Assembly (NCBI GenBank): GCA_036346225.1
Contig: JARFIW010001346.1
Coordinates: 1 to 64,000, forward strand
Reading direction: 5' to 3'
Source: Platerodrilus igneus
Taxonomy: Eukaryota > Arthropoda > Insecta > Coleoptera > Lycidae
DNA: 64,000 nt
The notes beneath the pieces were generated by a model. That model saw only the letters and a program-made list of their open reading frames with translations, did not search any database and was not told where the DNA came from. Positions 1 to 12,330 of the stretch are shown here, in pieces; positions within the stretch are counted from its first letter, which is position 1, and the number at the start of each line of letters is the position of its first letter. A program made the position numbers and the translations under genes.

Positions 1-3000
1 ACTTGGAGGTAAATGTTAACAAGTACCAACCAATGCGGGGTTCATCTTATATCGAGCTCCCAAATGGATTCAGGATAAGGGAGCCGTCATTAACATCCAG
101 AATCAAGACAATGCATGTTTTGCGTGGAGTTTGATGGTGGCGCTGAATCCAGGACATATTCATCCTGAAAGGGTCAGTAGCTACCCGCATTACACGACGG
201 TACTCGACGTAACAGGAGTACTGTTCCCCATGCCCATAAAGGACATTCCCAGGTTTGAGGATTTAAACGACATCAGCATCAACGTCTTTGGGGTAGAAGG
301 CAAGTCCATCGTTGGACCGCTACATTTCACCGCTAATAAAAGGGTTCGGCATGTGAACCTACTGTACATTCAGGATGGATGCAAGTCCCACTACTGTTTG
401 ATCAAAGATTTGGGAAGCTAGTGGGTAAGCAGATCTCGTGATCATACCCGCAAATGGATTTGCGATGGATGCTTGGTGTTTTTTCCATCCGAAGACAAAT
501 TACACCAACACTCAACAAACGACTGCAACCATGTGGTGACAACCATGCCGAACCACTTCAACAACATCCTCGAGTTCACCAACATCCACAAACAAATGCG
601 GGTACCGTTCGTGATTTATGCTGACTTTGAAAGTGTGTTGAAGCCTATTAGCTCTGCAGTTCCGGATCCCACCTCTTCCTTCACCAACAGCACACAACAC
701 CACGAACCCTTCAGTTTTGCATACTATATCAAATGTTCATATGATGACTCGTTTAACAAATTTGAGCTGTACAGAGGACCTGAAGCCGCAAAAGTTTTTA
801 TGGAAAAGATGAAAGAGGAAGCCCAACGATTGGGAAAAATTTTAAAAACAAACACCCCCATGCTTCCAATGGAACCCCTAGATGAGTTGTTGTTTCGTAT
901 GGTTGAGGAGTGTGGCATCTGCAAAAAACCATTGGGAGATGATCGAGTGAGGGATCACTGCCATCTTACGGGGGAATTTCGCTTTGCAGCACATAGCGCG
1001 TGCAACATTAATTACAGAGTACCTCATTTCATCCCGGTGGTGTTTCATAACCTAAGCGGTTATGATTCACATTTCATTGTGAAAGAGTTGGGGTATGATA
1101 AAGAGAGGGTTACTGTCATCCCGAATAATAAGGAGAGGTTCATATCGTTTACAAAAACGTTAGATTGTCTAAGGAAAACGACGATGAAACTGATGAATCT
1201 TTTATTACGCTGAGATTTGTAGACTCTTACGCTTCATGGCATCTAGCTTAAATAAACTAGCCTCCAACTTGAATGCTGAACAGTTTGTTGAACTAAAGAG
1301 CTGTTTCAATGCCGAAGAGTTTGCTCTATTACATCGGAAGGGTGTGTTCCGTACGACTACGTGAAAGATATTACCGTATTGGAAGAGAAGGCTCTACCAC
1401 CACAAAATGCTTTCTAACGGTCTAACCGCCACAGCGGTGTCGTATGCAGATTATGAACACGCACAGAATGTATGGATAACATTCAAAATCCGAACGCTTG
1501 GGGATTACAGCGATCTTTATTTGAAAACAGACGTTTTGTTACTAGCAGACATTTTCGAGAACTTCAGAGACGTCTGCACAAAACCTATGATCTAGACCCA
1601 TGCCAGTACGTGACTGCTCCTAGTTTGAGTTGGGATGCCATGTTGAAGCGCACTGGGGTAAAGCTCGAGTTGTTGACCGATGTCAGCATGCAACATTTTA
1701 TCAAGAAAGGGATACGTGGTGGGTTAACCCAGTGCAGTGGTCGGTATGCTAAAGCCAACAATAAGTATATGGAAGACTACAACCCTGACGAGTCATCCAA
1801 GTACTTAACGTATCTGGATGCTAACAATTTATACGGATGGGCCATGTCCCAACATTTACCCATTAGCGGCTTTAGATGGTTAAACACGGACCAGTTACAT
1901 CGTATAAAACATGAAATATTAAATATACCAAGCACGCACGAAAAAGGGTATATTTTGGAAGTTGATATACAGTATCCAGAACATCTTCACAACGACCACA
2001 ATGACTTGCCTTTCTACCCTGAATCAATGGTACCTCCAACGCCGTTTTCGAAGACGCCTAAGTTACTCGCCACCCTTCTGAACAAAACAAAATACATTGT
2101 TCACTACCGCAACTTGCAGCAGGCTCTGCGTAACGGTCTGCAATTAACTGTTGTGCATCGCGTGTTGGAGTTTGATCAGTCGACGTGGTTAAAACCCTAC
2201 ATTGATCTCAACACGAATCTCCGTACCTCTGCTAACGCGTTTGAAAAGATTTTTCAAACTTATGAACAATGCGGTTTTTGGTAAAACAATGGAGAACGTG
2301 GCCAAAAGGGTCGATGTCAAAATAGTCACGCGATGGGAACACGACGGGAAAAAGTTGTGCGCGAGTGGACTAATAGCTAAACCCAACTTTAACAGTTGTA
2401 CCGTGTTGGGGGAAAATCTGGTGATTATACAGATGGATCGTGTTAAAGTTAATTATAATAAACCGATCTATGCAGGATTGTCAATTTTGGATATATCAAA
2501 AACGCTAATGTACGACTTTCACTACAGTACCATGGTTCCTCTGTATGGTCCCAGATTGTCCCTGCTTTATACAGATACAGACTCTTTAGTTTATAGTGTT
2601 GAGACGCCAGACTTGTACAGTGACATTAACGCAAACATAATGCATTTTGATACTAGCGATTACCCTCCAAACAATAAGTACAATATACCACTTGTGAACA
2701 AGAAAGTGCTCGGAAAATTTAAAGACGAGTTCAACGGTGATTTAGTTTTAGAGTTTGTGGGCAGCAGAGCCAAATCGTACTGCATAGTGAGTGAGAAAGA
2801 CACTGTTAAAAAAATTAAGGGTGTTAGCCGTAGTGTGGTGGCGGGGATAAGTGTAGATAGTTTTAGGGGTGTGGTGGTTAATAATGATGATGCCCTCTTG
2901 CATACGATGGTATGCATTCGTAGTAAGAAACACCAACTGTATACTCAGTTGATTAATAAAATTAGTCTATCAGGCGAGGATGACAAAAGATATGTCATCC

Positions 3001-3047
3001 CCGGAAGCACATCAACATATGCATGGGGGCATAAAGATATAAGATAG
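1..3047 (+). pseudogene. Polinton/Maverick type B DNA polymerase (broken; 5' end outside window)
   Basis: Protein-primed family B polymerase of a Polinton, which would replicate the linear element. In order: the end of the N-terminal domain from base 1; a Cys/His finger (ICDGC at 458-472); exonuclease I (YADFES near 617); a CGIC...DHCH zinc cluster near 912-965, like the endonuclease VII insert of these polymerases; exonuclease II (HNLSGYDSHF near 1045); exonuclease III (FVDSY near 1216); palm motif A (LDANNLYG near 1815); motif B (MNNAVFGKTMENVAKR near 2260); motif C (YTDTDSLV near 2569). All catalytic motifs are legible. The gene is broken by frame changes near 115-135, 410-475, 1190-1215, 1360-1440, 1580 and 2280, and by a stop at 419-421. 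The start lies upstream of the window. This is a different, more distant lineage from the PolB copies at 52-57 kb and closer to the one at 63.2 kb. The family call is firm; loss of function is inferred from the frame breaks. Confidence 0.93.
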
Positions 3048-3092
3048 TTATTTATATTTGTATATATTTTATTGTGTATAGTAGTATGTAAG

Positions 3093-3191
3093 TTAGTTAT
3101 AAGACATACCTTCCACCCCCATCCTTAATAATTCCATCGTTCCCGGCGGCATGTGTTTACCTCCACGTGGTGTCGCTGGACGGTAAAACAT
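3093..3191 (-). CDS. Small ORF (32 aa) convergent with PolB, unknown
   Basis: An ATG-initiated 32-residue reading frame on the minus strand ends 46 bases from the end of PolB. It starts MFYRPATPRGG and contains PPGTMELL. In Polintons a capsid gene often converges on PolB, so this could be the tail of a truncated neighbour, but I recognise no domain. It may be chance. Confidence 0.2.
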   Translation of the reverse strand: MFYRPATPRGGKHMPPGTMELLRMGVEGMSYN

Positions 3192-3428
3192 ATTGTTAAC
3201 GACAATATGTCTTATTGACCGAAAACACGTCTCCTCTTTTTTTACATTAATCTCTTTTTGTTACAGGTCTATTTTAAACAACACATTAATTTCTATTTTT
3301 TGTTACAGGTTAATCTTTCGACTACACACAGGAAATAATGTTATACTTTGTAAAAATTGTAATTAGTTTATTAAACTGTAAATAAATTATTAAAATTTTG
3401 TGTGCTTAATTTTTGTGTTACTACCTCT

Positions 3429-3841
3429 AACTGTTTGGTTAAAGCATATACCTTGGGTAGCGAAGAAGGTTTTAAAAATGGAGATAAATATATAGATGAG
3501 CGAAAAAATTTAGAGATTCCGGAGTTTAAAGGGCGTGGTCCTATTTCAAATCTGTTTGCAGATTCGGATTCTGCGTAAAATTTTAGACTAACAAGATGTA
3601 TCGCATGTATAAAAAAAAAAAAAAAAATTTATGCGGACGGTTAGAAATCGGTACAAATCTTAAAATTGGGGTAGCTCCCTTAGGGATGGGGCAATCTAAA
3701 AAATTCCTAGAAATTCGTGTAGCTGAGAAAAATCTAATATTAATTGATACCAAACAAGATAGGCTTATCTCGAAAGATAAAAAATGGCTAGTCGAAGAAA
3801 ACTATTTGGTCCAGAATGTTAGCGGTAAAAAAAAATCTTAA
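3429..3841 (+). CDS. Unidentified short ORFs downstream of PolB
   Basis: Two consecutive open stretches on the plus strand: about 3437-3580 (reads YIDERKNLEIPEF) and 3596-3841 (81 residues including a poly-Lys run from an A homopolymer, and IGTNLKIGVAPLG). Neither matches a family I know. The end of the second ORF (about 3771-3815) is repeated with few changes at 3916-3960, so the area carries a local duplication. These may be leftover element-specific genes or chance ORFs. Confidence 0.2.
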
Positions 3842-4229
3842 AATTAGGTTTATCTCGTGTGTGGAAATGAGGATGCTCATTTATCTCGAAAGATGAAAAA
3901 TTTAAGATATTTATCTCGAAAGATGAAAAATGGTTAGTCGAAGAAAACTTTTTGGTCCAGATGAGTGTGGAAATGAGGGATTCTGGTGGAAATGAGGTCC
4001 TGGGATTCTTGAAAATGATCTACTCTGGATTCTTCGGTAACTAATTGACGTCTACTCGGCGATTAATTACTCTTTCAAGGAATAAATCTTGGAAAGCAAC
4101 TAACGAGTTATCTCTGGGAACTGCCTCCATCTTTCTGGAAAAACGCATTACAGTTGTAGCTAAGCAGGTTTTGCATTTCTGGTGCGAGATAAGTTCGATT
4201 CATGGAAATATCGATAAGAATTAATAGTC

Positions 4230-4560
4230 TGAGCACGACCAAGCGACCAACTCAAAAGGTATGAACCGAAAAGTGTTTGACTTGATATGGCCAGAGTTGG
4301 ACCGGGTCACGATTGTTTGATTCGGTAACCCGAAAACACTGAACCGAAACCCGGCGACCCGGGACCCGAACTGATCCGGTAACCCGAACTGACCCGAACT
4401 AACTCAAAGTGACCCTGCTACCCGAGGTGACCCGGTGACGTGAAGTTACCCAAGGTGACCTGGTAATCCGGTGACCCGAACGGACCCGGTGCCCTAACTG
4501 ACCTGCTAACCAGAACTGACATACCTGGTGATTCAAGCGCAGTAGTTCAAACTGATCCCA
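4230..4560. repeat. Degenerate ACCCG/GACCCGG minisatellite
   Basis: A GC-richer island in AT-rich sequence made of many imperfect copies of ACCCGAACTG and GACCCGGTGA, with unit lengths around 10-17 bases. The 12128-12330 array uses the same core on the other strand. Short open frames across it are artefacts of the repeat. Such arrays often lie near the ends of DNA transposons, but no terminal repeats were found here. Confidence 0.7.
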
Positions 4561-5230
4561 AGACCTAAACTTTTCTGGGAACACTAATTCAATAGAGGAA
4601 TTGAAAACACCAAAGTGAACCGAATACGTAAATAAAAATTAGGGTTCCGTACCAATACTGCAGGGAACAACAGGCAATAGAACAATTTCTAAAAACAAAC
4701 TTTAAATAAATATCATACAAAATTTCAAATCGATCTGTTTACTTTTGGAAGTGGGCCATTTTGCGTTCAGTTTTGCCGAAAACGACTAACAAACCTCTTG
4801 ACCACTCTCACATCTTTCAATAATATTTCGACACGAGTAATCTTAAATAAGTACTCATAATCTTTTGAGTTAACAAGAGGCTTAAACTTGTCGCTGGCTT
4901 TCACGGCCAGAGTCATTATATATCTATGGTTCCGGGTCATTTTATGAAGTAAGGTCGACGTTTTGCCCACTTTTGTAAGGGGCTTCAACAGGACAAAAAA
5001 GGAAGTAATAAAATAAAAATAATAATAAAAGGTAATAATGATAATATTTAAGTAGATAAGTTAAAGTGTAAAGAGTAGAATTACTCCTGAACTACAAGAC
5101 TCACTGGCCCATTCAAAGTCAAAAGGTGTTTTGTGGCGAAGTAACTGGTGAAAGTAGCAAAAGTGGTAGTTAATATAGGGCGAGAACTAGATGCATGAGT
5201 GATCATGAAAGAGAAAAGGGTCGTTGCGGA
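4561..5230. other. Non-coding stretch, nothing recognised
   Basis: AT-rich sequence without a recognisable domain, RNA gene or structured repeat. An open frame at 4767-4988 on the minus strand has no recognisable motif. The right part may be the 3' flank or untranslated tail of the Penelope element that ends at about 5231. Confidence 0.5.
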
Positions 5231-6710
5231 TCAATGATCATCACGGTTCCGCTGTTGTGAACGTAGGCTTGTTTTCAAAAAGAATAAAAGGTAGTAGCCA
5301 TCGTCTTTGTTTAGATTATTAGAATTTGTATTGATTTTTATGGATTCTTTAATTTCTTTATTGTAGAAAAATGGAATTCTGGCAATTAGTTTCGTCTTGT
5401 CAAAGTTAATGGTATGGCCCATTTCATGTTGGTGTTCGGCCACCGCTGAGCGATTGTACTGGCTTGTTCTTAAGCATCGCTTATGTTCGTTTAGTCTAGT
5501 CCGTACTGACCGTTCAGTTTTTCCTATGTATACTAAACCGCAGCTGCAAGGTATACTATATACGCCTGGGGCTTTAAGACCATTTACGGAATCTTTTAAG
5601 GTTGGTAATAATTCCGAAATTTTATTAGTTGATTTATAGATTGTTTTGATGTTGTGTTGACGTAGAATTTTGCCGATTCGGTCTGTTACTCTGAGTACAT
5701 ATGGAAAGATTGCTACATATCGTATATCGTGATTACAGCGTGGTTTCAGGGTTTGTGTAGGATGCAGATGCCGGTTTATTACTCTGCCGATATCTGAGTT
5801 ACAATAGCCGTTTTTATAAGACTAGTTTTAAGATGGGTCAGTTCGTTAGATAAGTGTTCTGGTTGTGAAATCTTAATTGCACGGTAGACTAGGGAGTTGA
5901 TTACCAATGATTTTTGTGGGAATGATGATGTGACGACGCATGTAGGTATCTGTTAATGTGTGCAGGTTTTCGATATACGGAATGACCTGGTCGTTGGTTA
6001 GGTTGGCGCTCCACCAGAATGTCAAGGAATGGCAGAGTTCCGTCCTTTTCAATTTCTATAGTAAACATAATATCTTTACGTTGATTGTTTATGTGATCTA
6101 GAAAATTATTGAGCGTTTTGTGTCCATGGGGCCAGATTACAAAAGTGTCATCTACATAACGGAGCCAAGTTTTTGGTTTAAGGTCTGTGGATTCTAGAGC
6201 CATGGATTCCAAAGACTCCATGAATATATTGGCCACAATAGGGGATAGAGGTGAGCCCAATGGTGTGCCCGAAGTTTGTTTGTGAAATTGTCCGTCAATG
6301 ACAAAATAGGTAGTTAAGCATTTTTCAATGAGCGTGATCAGGTACTCAAATTCGTTTTCTTGAGGTAGGAGTTGTTTAGTAATGGAGACAGTGTTTATGA
6401 CAGGTACGTTTGTAAATAGGGATGTTACGTCAAAACTAACTAGTATATCATTAGGACCTAGCTCAATATTTGCAATTAGTTCTATGAAATGAGTGGAGTT
6501 TAAAACATTAGTAGGGGTGTTACCGGAATAAGGTTTTAAGCAACTTGCTAGGTACAATGACAAGACTTTTTACAGCACCTTTACGAGTTATTTTTCCGGC
6601 ACTAGAGACACTTCTTTTCGATTGCGCTGACGATATTTGTATCACAAATAACCGGCACGCAAATTTGCTTAATATTGGGAAACTGTATCTTTGTTTCCTC
6701 ACCTTTTTAA
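5231..6710 (-). pseudogene. Penelope-like element: reverse transcriptase plus GIY-YIG endonuclease
   Basis: Minus-strand remains of a Penelope-like retroelement. The RT spans 6563-5901 and shows SFDVTSLFTNVP (near 6440), GTPLGSPLSPIVANIFMES (near 6265), the catalytic RYVDDTFVIW (near 6160) and LPFLDILVE (near 6020). After a frame change at 5900 the linker continues to a GIY-YIG domain at 5590-5231: GVYSIPC..CGLVYIGKTERS, then RLNEHK and AVAEHQHEMGH. RT followed by GIY-YIG is the architecture of canonical animal Penelope elements; the endonuclease nicks the target and the RT copies the RNA. Further frame changes near 6540-6600 break the upstream part (6702-6520). The catalytic YVDD is intact, but the element cannot make one continuous protein. 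Confidence 0.93.
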
Positions 6711-6719
6711 TGGGTTGAA

Positions 6720-7490
6720 GAGCTCACAGTTTTCATCATCTGTTTAGAAAGGGTCGCCAAATGGGCTTTCAGTGCAATTGTATTGTCGAATTTTTTTTTA
6801 ATTTCTATTTCTTTTTCAGCGGTTGTTTTCTTTGCCCCTCCTTCACCTAGTGCACTTTTTGGTTGTAAAATTGACTTATGCGATGAACGGAATTTTGTAA
6901 ATGGATCACCCTTTCTTCTTACCTGGATAGGGATCTGAAAAACCTCAAATGGAATGCTTATTAAACAAAATAAGTTTCTGTGATTACTTTACTTATTTAC
7001 TAAAATCATACCACGTCAATAGTTTGGAAAACGAATGCTAAACTACACATACTATAAGATATTTTTTTGAAAACAACCACATAACATTTTTGAAAAAAAT
7101 TACTTCATTTCTACCCCTTTATATTTTACGCAATTTTTACCTTGGTGTAAAAAATTTTTGCTAAACATTATCCCATTGGACTTGGTATTTGTAAAGCAAA
7201 TCATCTATACCAACTAAACTATCAATTTATTGAAGATTTAGGTTAAAGCTAGAAAGACACATTTAGAAAAGTTATTTCTTTTGATTTGTTGCAATGCAGT
7301 TTTAGCCGTTCAATTAAAATGTAAGAGGCTACATTTTTATAACATTGCCACTAATCATAACGCTATTTTTAAAAATAAAAATAAATTGAATAATATTTTA
7401 GGCAACGTGGTATCTATTTACTTGAAACAATCTATAGATATAAAACAAAGATACAATTTAAACTGACATAAAATCCTCCATTAGATAAAA
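6720..7490. other. Non-coding stretch between Penelope and hAT remains
   Basis: AT-rich sequence. 6720-6900 may contain upstream decay of the Penelope reading frame on the minus strand, but I cannot support any motif. Nothing else recognised. Confidence 0.4.
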
Positions 7491-7493
7491 TGT

Positions 7494-9640
7494 TTAATTT
7501 AGTAGTGTAGTTTGGCTGACCCATAACAAGTGCACACAATAAAGAATTTTGAAAAGTTTATATAATTCTAAGCAACTGTTATAATTTCTTACCGTATGAT
7601 CAGCTAATTCGGTGTTTGTTTCGGATTGCAGATTAATGATATCGTTACTAAGCTCTTCACAAACAGTCATTGCATATTCCAATAATGCCGCATTAACCTG
7701 CTGCAGCATGGCGTCCTTATCTTCTACTTTAATTACTCACAAAAAATCTTTTAAAGACGGGTCCAAAAAGATGAAATAATATAATAGACGAAATACTAGG
7801 TCATATTTTTCATCCATAGCTTTAGTGAATTCGTGCTTCATTTTTCTTATTTTGTAAGTCTTCACATGTAGTTACTTCCCATGTGTTTCTTAACAAATAA
7901 GAAGATGGTGCCACATTTTAAATTGTAGGAAATTTGGAATATTCTAAAATGTCAAATACACCGGATACATTTTCTAAAAAATTCATAACGTCGTTGAGTA
8001 GCGTTTTATTAATGCGTTCTAACAAGTTTAGTCTTTTTTTTCTTAAAATCGACGCAAGGCACACTTCACCTGGGACTTCTTCTGCATTTTTAAAATGAAA
8101 TTAAACATATTTAATAACGAACACCAGGCTCTTGTCTAATTCGAATTCAATATTATCGGCTGTTTTTTACTGGGAAATGACAACAAGCAAGTACAGAATG
8201 ATTTAGTTTCCAGGTTGTTTTATCACTTCCACTTTCCTCCACCCAGAAGAAAGTGACATCTAAATAACTACGCCGAACAACGCTATCGCTCCATAAATCT
8301 GTTGTAAACGATACAGATTTATGAATATTTGCTGTTCTTATTTGTTCTTCTATTCTTTTTGCTATCAACAATACTTCACTATCCACCCTTTTTCTTTCCG
8401 ATAAAACAGAAGAAGCTTCAATGTTCCCATATTTTGCCCCCAGCCTGATTGTTATTGGAAACGTGAAAGGAAATGTATGAACTTGCAGTTAGTAAAACTT
8501 GATGGCGCCGAACAAGTGTCTTGTCAGCGTTTTGTATCAATGGTACGTGTAACACCACGAAAACCCTGTTTATGCAAAACACTTACTGCAACATGCGACA
8601 CCAAAGAGTTCTTTATTGTTTTCGACTTTTCTAATTATTTTAAAAGATTTCCAACAATCGCTTCTAGCATTCCCGCCAAAATTATAAAGTTCATAAACGC
8701 TGTTTTGCTTCTTCAGTTCTGCCGATAAAGCGAGCAGATCCATTTTATTAATTCACACCAAACCAACGCTATCTGCTTTTCCTATCCGACTCACTAACCG
8801 TATTAATTAAACCACGAAACAATAATATCCGTTTCAAATGTTAGAGTGTTAAATAAATATAATTTTTCCAATAACGCCTCATTATACAGCGCCTGTTTTG
8901 AAAAAAATGCTTTTATTTTCTTGGAAACCTACGATAAAGATGTAAATAATGTTTGTTTTTTCCCTACAAGGAAATTTTGTAGCCATCGTGAAAGTAAATA
9001 TGTAGTATTCTTCTAAGTCTCTTTTATTTACTTTCGGAACAATATACCTCTATAACTATTAATAGAAAACGATTACATTGACACCCCGTACAATTAATAG
9101 TCCCATAATCTGCACTTTTAAATTAATAAATAGAAGGTCATTCCGAGATACATCATTGTTGTACTGATAAGTTAAACCTCAAATTCAAATATACCTGCCA
9201 GCTATGTGACCAACAGCTATTGTGTTGTTTCTGGTGAAAGAGTAATAGGTAGTTATTTAAAAGGCACTAGAATTGATCGGATAACAATTGATACTGAGTT
9301 TTTTTGATTGTACTCAACTTCAGAATCCATAAACAACGCTGTGAAATGGGCTGCTTGTTTTTGAATCATTGAGTCACGAATGTTGTCGTCACAGTCTAAC
9401 TTTTTACTGTTACTAGGTTCAGAGACTTGAATAACTGTAGATTCTGCCAACTCTGGATCTGAAGTTGGTTCAGAAACTTGTACAAGAGAGTCATCAGACT
9501 TTAATGTTATTGTAGTACCAACCGGTCCTAATAAAGGTTTCTTAAGAAATTTCATCATACTGGAACTCATGGTTTGGTCGGACAGAGCCTTTTCAACTTT
9601 TCTTTTTCTTTTTGACGCACTAGATTCCCATTTCCTATCT
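7494..9640 (-). pseudogene. hAT-superfamily transposase remnant
   Basis: Minus-strand transposase fragments in correct order. 9640-9253 is a basic and Ser-rich N-terminal part (KRKRKVEKALSDQT). Near 8720-8530 there are remains of a BED-type zinc finger (CWKSF... ACCSKC, later LTRH). 8386-8153 carries the RNase H-like start SFTTDLWSD...WVEE...WKLNHSVLACCHFP. 8060-7890 carries ERINKTLLNDVMNFL and LEYSKFPTI, and 7709-7494 more of the helical C-terminal part. A BED finger followed by a DLW-type catalytic region is typical of hAT transposases. Many stops and frame changes make it inactive. Terminal inverted repeats and an 8-bp target duplication were not identified. Confidence 0.78.
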
Positions 9641-10630
9641 ATATCTTTGTCTCTAGAAGGCCCTCATGACATTATAGTGACGATATCAAATATAAAAAGC
9701 AAACACGCTTATACCTGCACAGATTAAATGCAAAAAGCTTTGAATATTATATATAACTGACTTAAAATAGGGGAAGTAACGTAATAATTAATTATACAAA
9801 AAATTAAACTAACACATGTAATTCGCATTATACCCAATGTAAAATATATGCATGTAATCCAAACAATATTAGCACAGAAGCTTTTAGTATTTATAATCAA
9901 AAATACCAACAATTATAGATTCTTTATCTTTATTTTAGCTACGCGTTACTTTAGTCGTTGGTTATAACTTCTTACTAAGAGTAATTTAAATACACACTTC
10001 ACGTATAAACAACAACTGAACGTCCGTAACAATTTACGCATACAGTTTAAGACGGACAAAGGAGGGTGGTTTAGTTTTGCCTGTAGTTGTATACAAAGGG
10101 AGGGGATATCCACCTAATACGTACTTGTACTTTAAACACTATACTATATTTGTATTAAACTTGTTTAAGTCATCTTGACTGCATTGTTAAATGTTAAACC
10201 TTAGACTATTATTACAAAGTACGTACTAAATAGAATTCTATTAGGAACTTCTCAGAAACATTTGGCTTACAATGACTGAGATTGTCAACCTGCGAAGACA
10301 TCAAACAATACCTAAGTAGCTTTTAGCCTGAACTTTATTCATTTTGGCCAAGAAATCATTTTGAAGATTTATTTTCTACAAAAGCTTCAATCGCAAAACC
10401 ACGAAGTAGGGTTTATTTACAATTATATCTCACAAAAGTTGGTGTTTGAACTTTAAACCATAATAATAATTTGGAGCTTTCTATGATGGAATGTTCTGGA
10501 AGTGACATTATACACCGTTCTATACCTATACAGATGTTTTTTTATGACCGAAACGATTGCGATTTGCGATATCGAAACCAGTAAGAGTTAGAAGAACGGT
10601 TGAATCAGAAAAAAATTGTGCATTTAGGAA
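9641..10630. other. Non-coding stretch, nothing recognised
   Basis: AT-rich sequence without identifiable coding, RNA or repeat structure. Part of it may be the 5' flank or terminal region of the hAT remnant. Confidence 0.5.
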
Positions 10631-10631
10631 A

Positions 10632-11518
10632 ACATTAAAGTGGTTTACAAAAATTTTTACTACGACGTTTCGTTTCTTCAGGGCCACCATCAACTTCATT
10701 TTATTAAATACGGACCTGTATTTTTTATTATAAATACGGATAAAGCATTAAAAGACTAATTCAGTGATATATCATATGTTGAATTTTCAATAACGTTTTG
10801 TGTTAAAAATAATCATCATGTGTCAACAACCTTAATACGGCACTGCTTTCTATGTAGTGTGTGTGCCGCGCTTTTACATTTGCAAGTTTTTACAAATACG
10901 GCCAATACTAAAGCATAATTTAAAAACAGATATTACACATACATTACTTATAATAAACGTTTGAATTGGTATCTGCTAGTTCCAGTACATTTACATTGTA
11001 TCTTGTTCAATGATTGTAACCACTTTGTAACATTTCTGCCGTCATGGTATTGTAAGGATGTCTTAATTTATTGTTTAATTTGTAAGTGTAATACTGAAGA
11101 AATAACATCTAGCTTTATAAGAGTTACTACATGCATGACAATTTTTAATTGAGGAGCATACTTTTAGTAATTATTTATAAAATTTTCATTTTTTTAAATC
11201 TGTAAAAAGTTATATTTGTAAAAATATTATTCATTTGTTATTTTTGGCCATTTCATTTGCAAATGTTAGAGCGTGGCATACACTTTAGAGAAGAAACAAG
11301 ACCCTATTATGATTGTTGACTCTGATTATGATTATTTTTAACACAAAACGTTATTGAAACTCACATGTGATATATCACTGAATTAGTCTTTCAATCCTTT
11401 ATCTATATTTTATAAAAAAAAGTACAGCTCCGAATTTAAAAAAATAAAGTTGGTGGTGGCCCTAAAGAAATAAAACGTTGTAGTAAAAATTGGATGACAC
11501 GCCTTTATAGAAAATTTC
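10632..11518. mobile_element. Long-TIR MITE (about 0.9 kb)
   Basis: The left arm (about 10632-10920) and the right arm (about 11230-11518) are imperfect reverse complements. Matching blocks include TTTTTACTACGACGTTT near 10664 against its complement near 11480; AGGGCCACCA near 10680 against TGGTGGCCCT near 11455; GTGATATATCA near 10762 against 11370; AACGTTTTGTGTTAAAAATAATC near 10792; and ACATTTGCAA near 10876 against TTGCAAATGT near 11258. Roughly 290-bp arms surround an AT-rich centre with no transposase. It is a non-autonomous foldback-type DNA element. Exact ends and target duplication are unresolved. Confidence 0.72.
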
Positions 11519-11519
11519 T

Positions 11520-12127
11520 TGTAAAACTATTTCTTTTTTTTCTAATTTTTGTTATTTTTTAAAATAAAATTGGTAGGCGCCGAAGATGAAAAAAGACATT
11601 TTTGGACTACCCTGTATAACTTGAGAATGACAACGGATAATGTCAAAATTTTTGCCCAACTTTAATGTTCTCCCAAATGCGCAACTTTTTTCTAATTTAA
11701 CCGTTCATCTAACTTTTACTGGTTCCGAGATCGCAATGGTGCCGGTGATAAAAAACAATCTGTAGATGTGTTTTGCTGTGTAATGTTTGAATAAATTTGA
11801 GGTGTTCTTGTTGATTATGTACTAATATTCTGACTTTTATAAAAATATAGAAACATTGCAATTCAACTGAAAATTATTTCCTATATGAATGAGTTAAGGA
11901 AAAAATTTAGCATTGTCTGCTATAAGTGATGATTAAACAAATGTTGCCGCCTTGTGTACTACACTATTAACCGTTAAACAATTTTAAAATAATTTTTATG
12001 CCTCTTGTCGTATGTATCATGTACTTATTTGTTTATGCTGCCCTGTTATTTTACTGGCTAGTATTTAACCATTACAGCAACCGGGTATCTATGCACACGT
12101 CAATGTCAGTAGCATATACTGCTAGCA
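11520..12127. other. Non-coding stretch, nothing recognised
   Basis: AT-rich. A CCCTGTATA motif near 11625 resembles the outer ends of mariner-type elements (see 42688-43762), but no partner end was found. Confidence 0.4.
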
Positions 12128-12330
12128 CCTGGTCAAAACCAGGTCACCGGGTCAATACCGGATCAATACCGGGTTACCGGGTTAATACCAAGTCACCAGG
12201 CCAATACCGAGTCACTAGGTTAATACTGGGTCACTGGGTCAATACCGGGTCACCGGATTAATAGTGGGTCACATACCTGACCTGGTGATCAAGTGAACAG
12301 GCAAAAAGTGACCCGATGACCCGGTGACCC
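12128..12330. repeat. Degenerate minisatellite, unit about 16-18 bp (GGTCAATACCGGGTCACC)
   Basis: About ten imperfect copies of an 18-base unit built from GGGTCACC and GGTTAATACC, followed by inverted copies (GACCCGATGACCCGGTGACC near 12308). The core matches the array at 4230-4560. The change of orientation near 12280 gives the block a partial inverted-repeat character. Confidence 0.75.
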
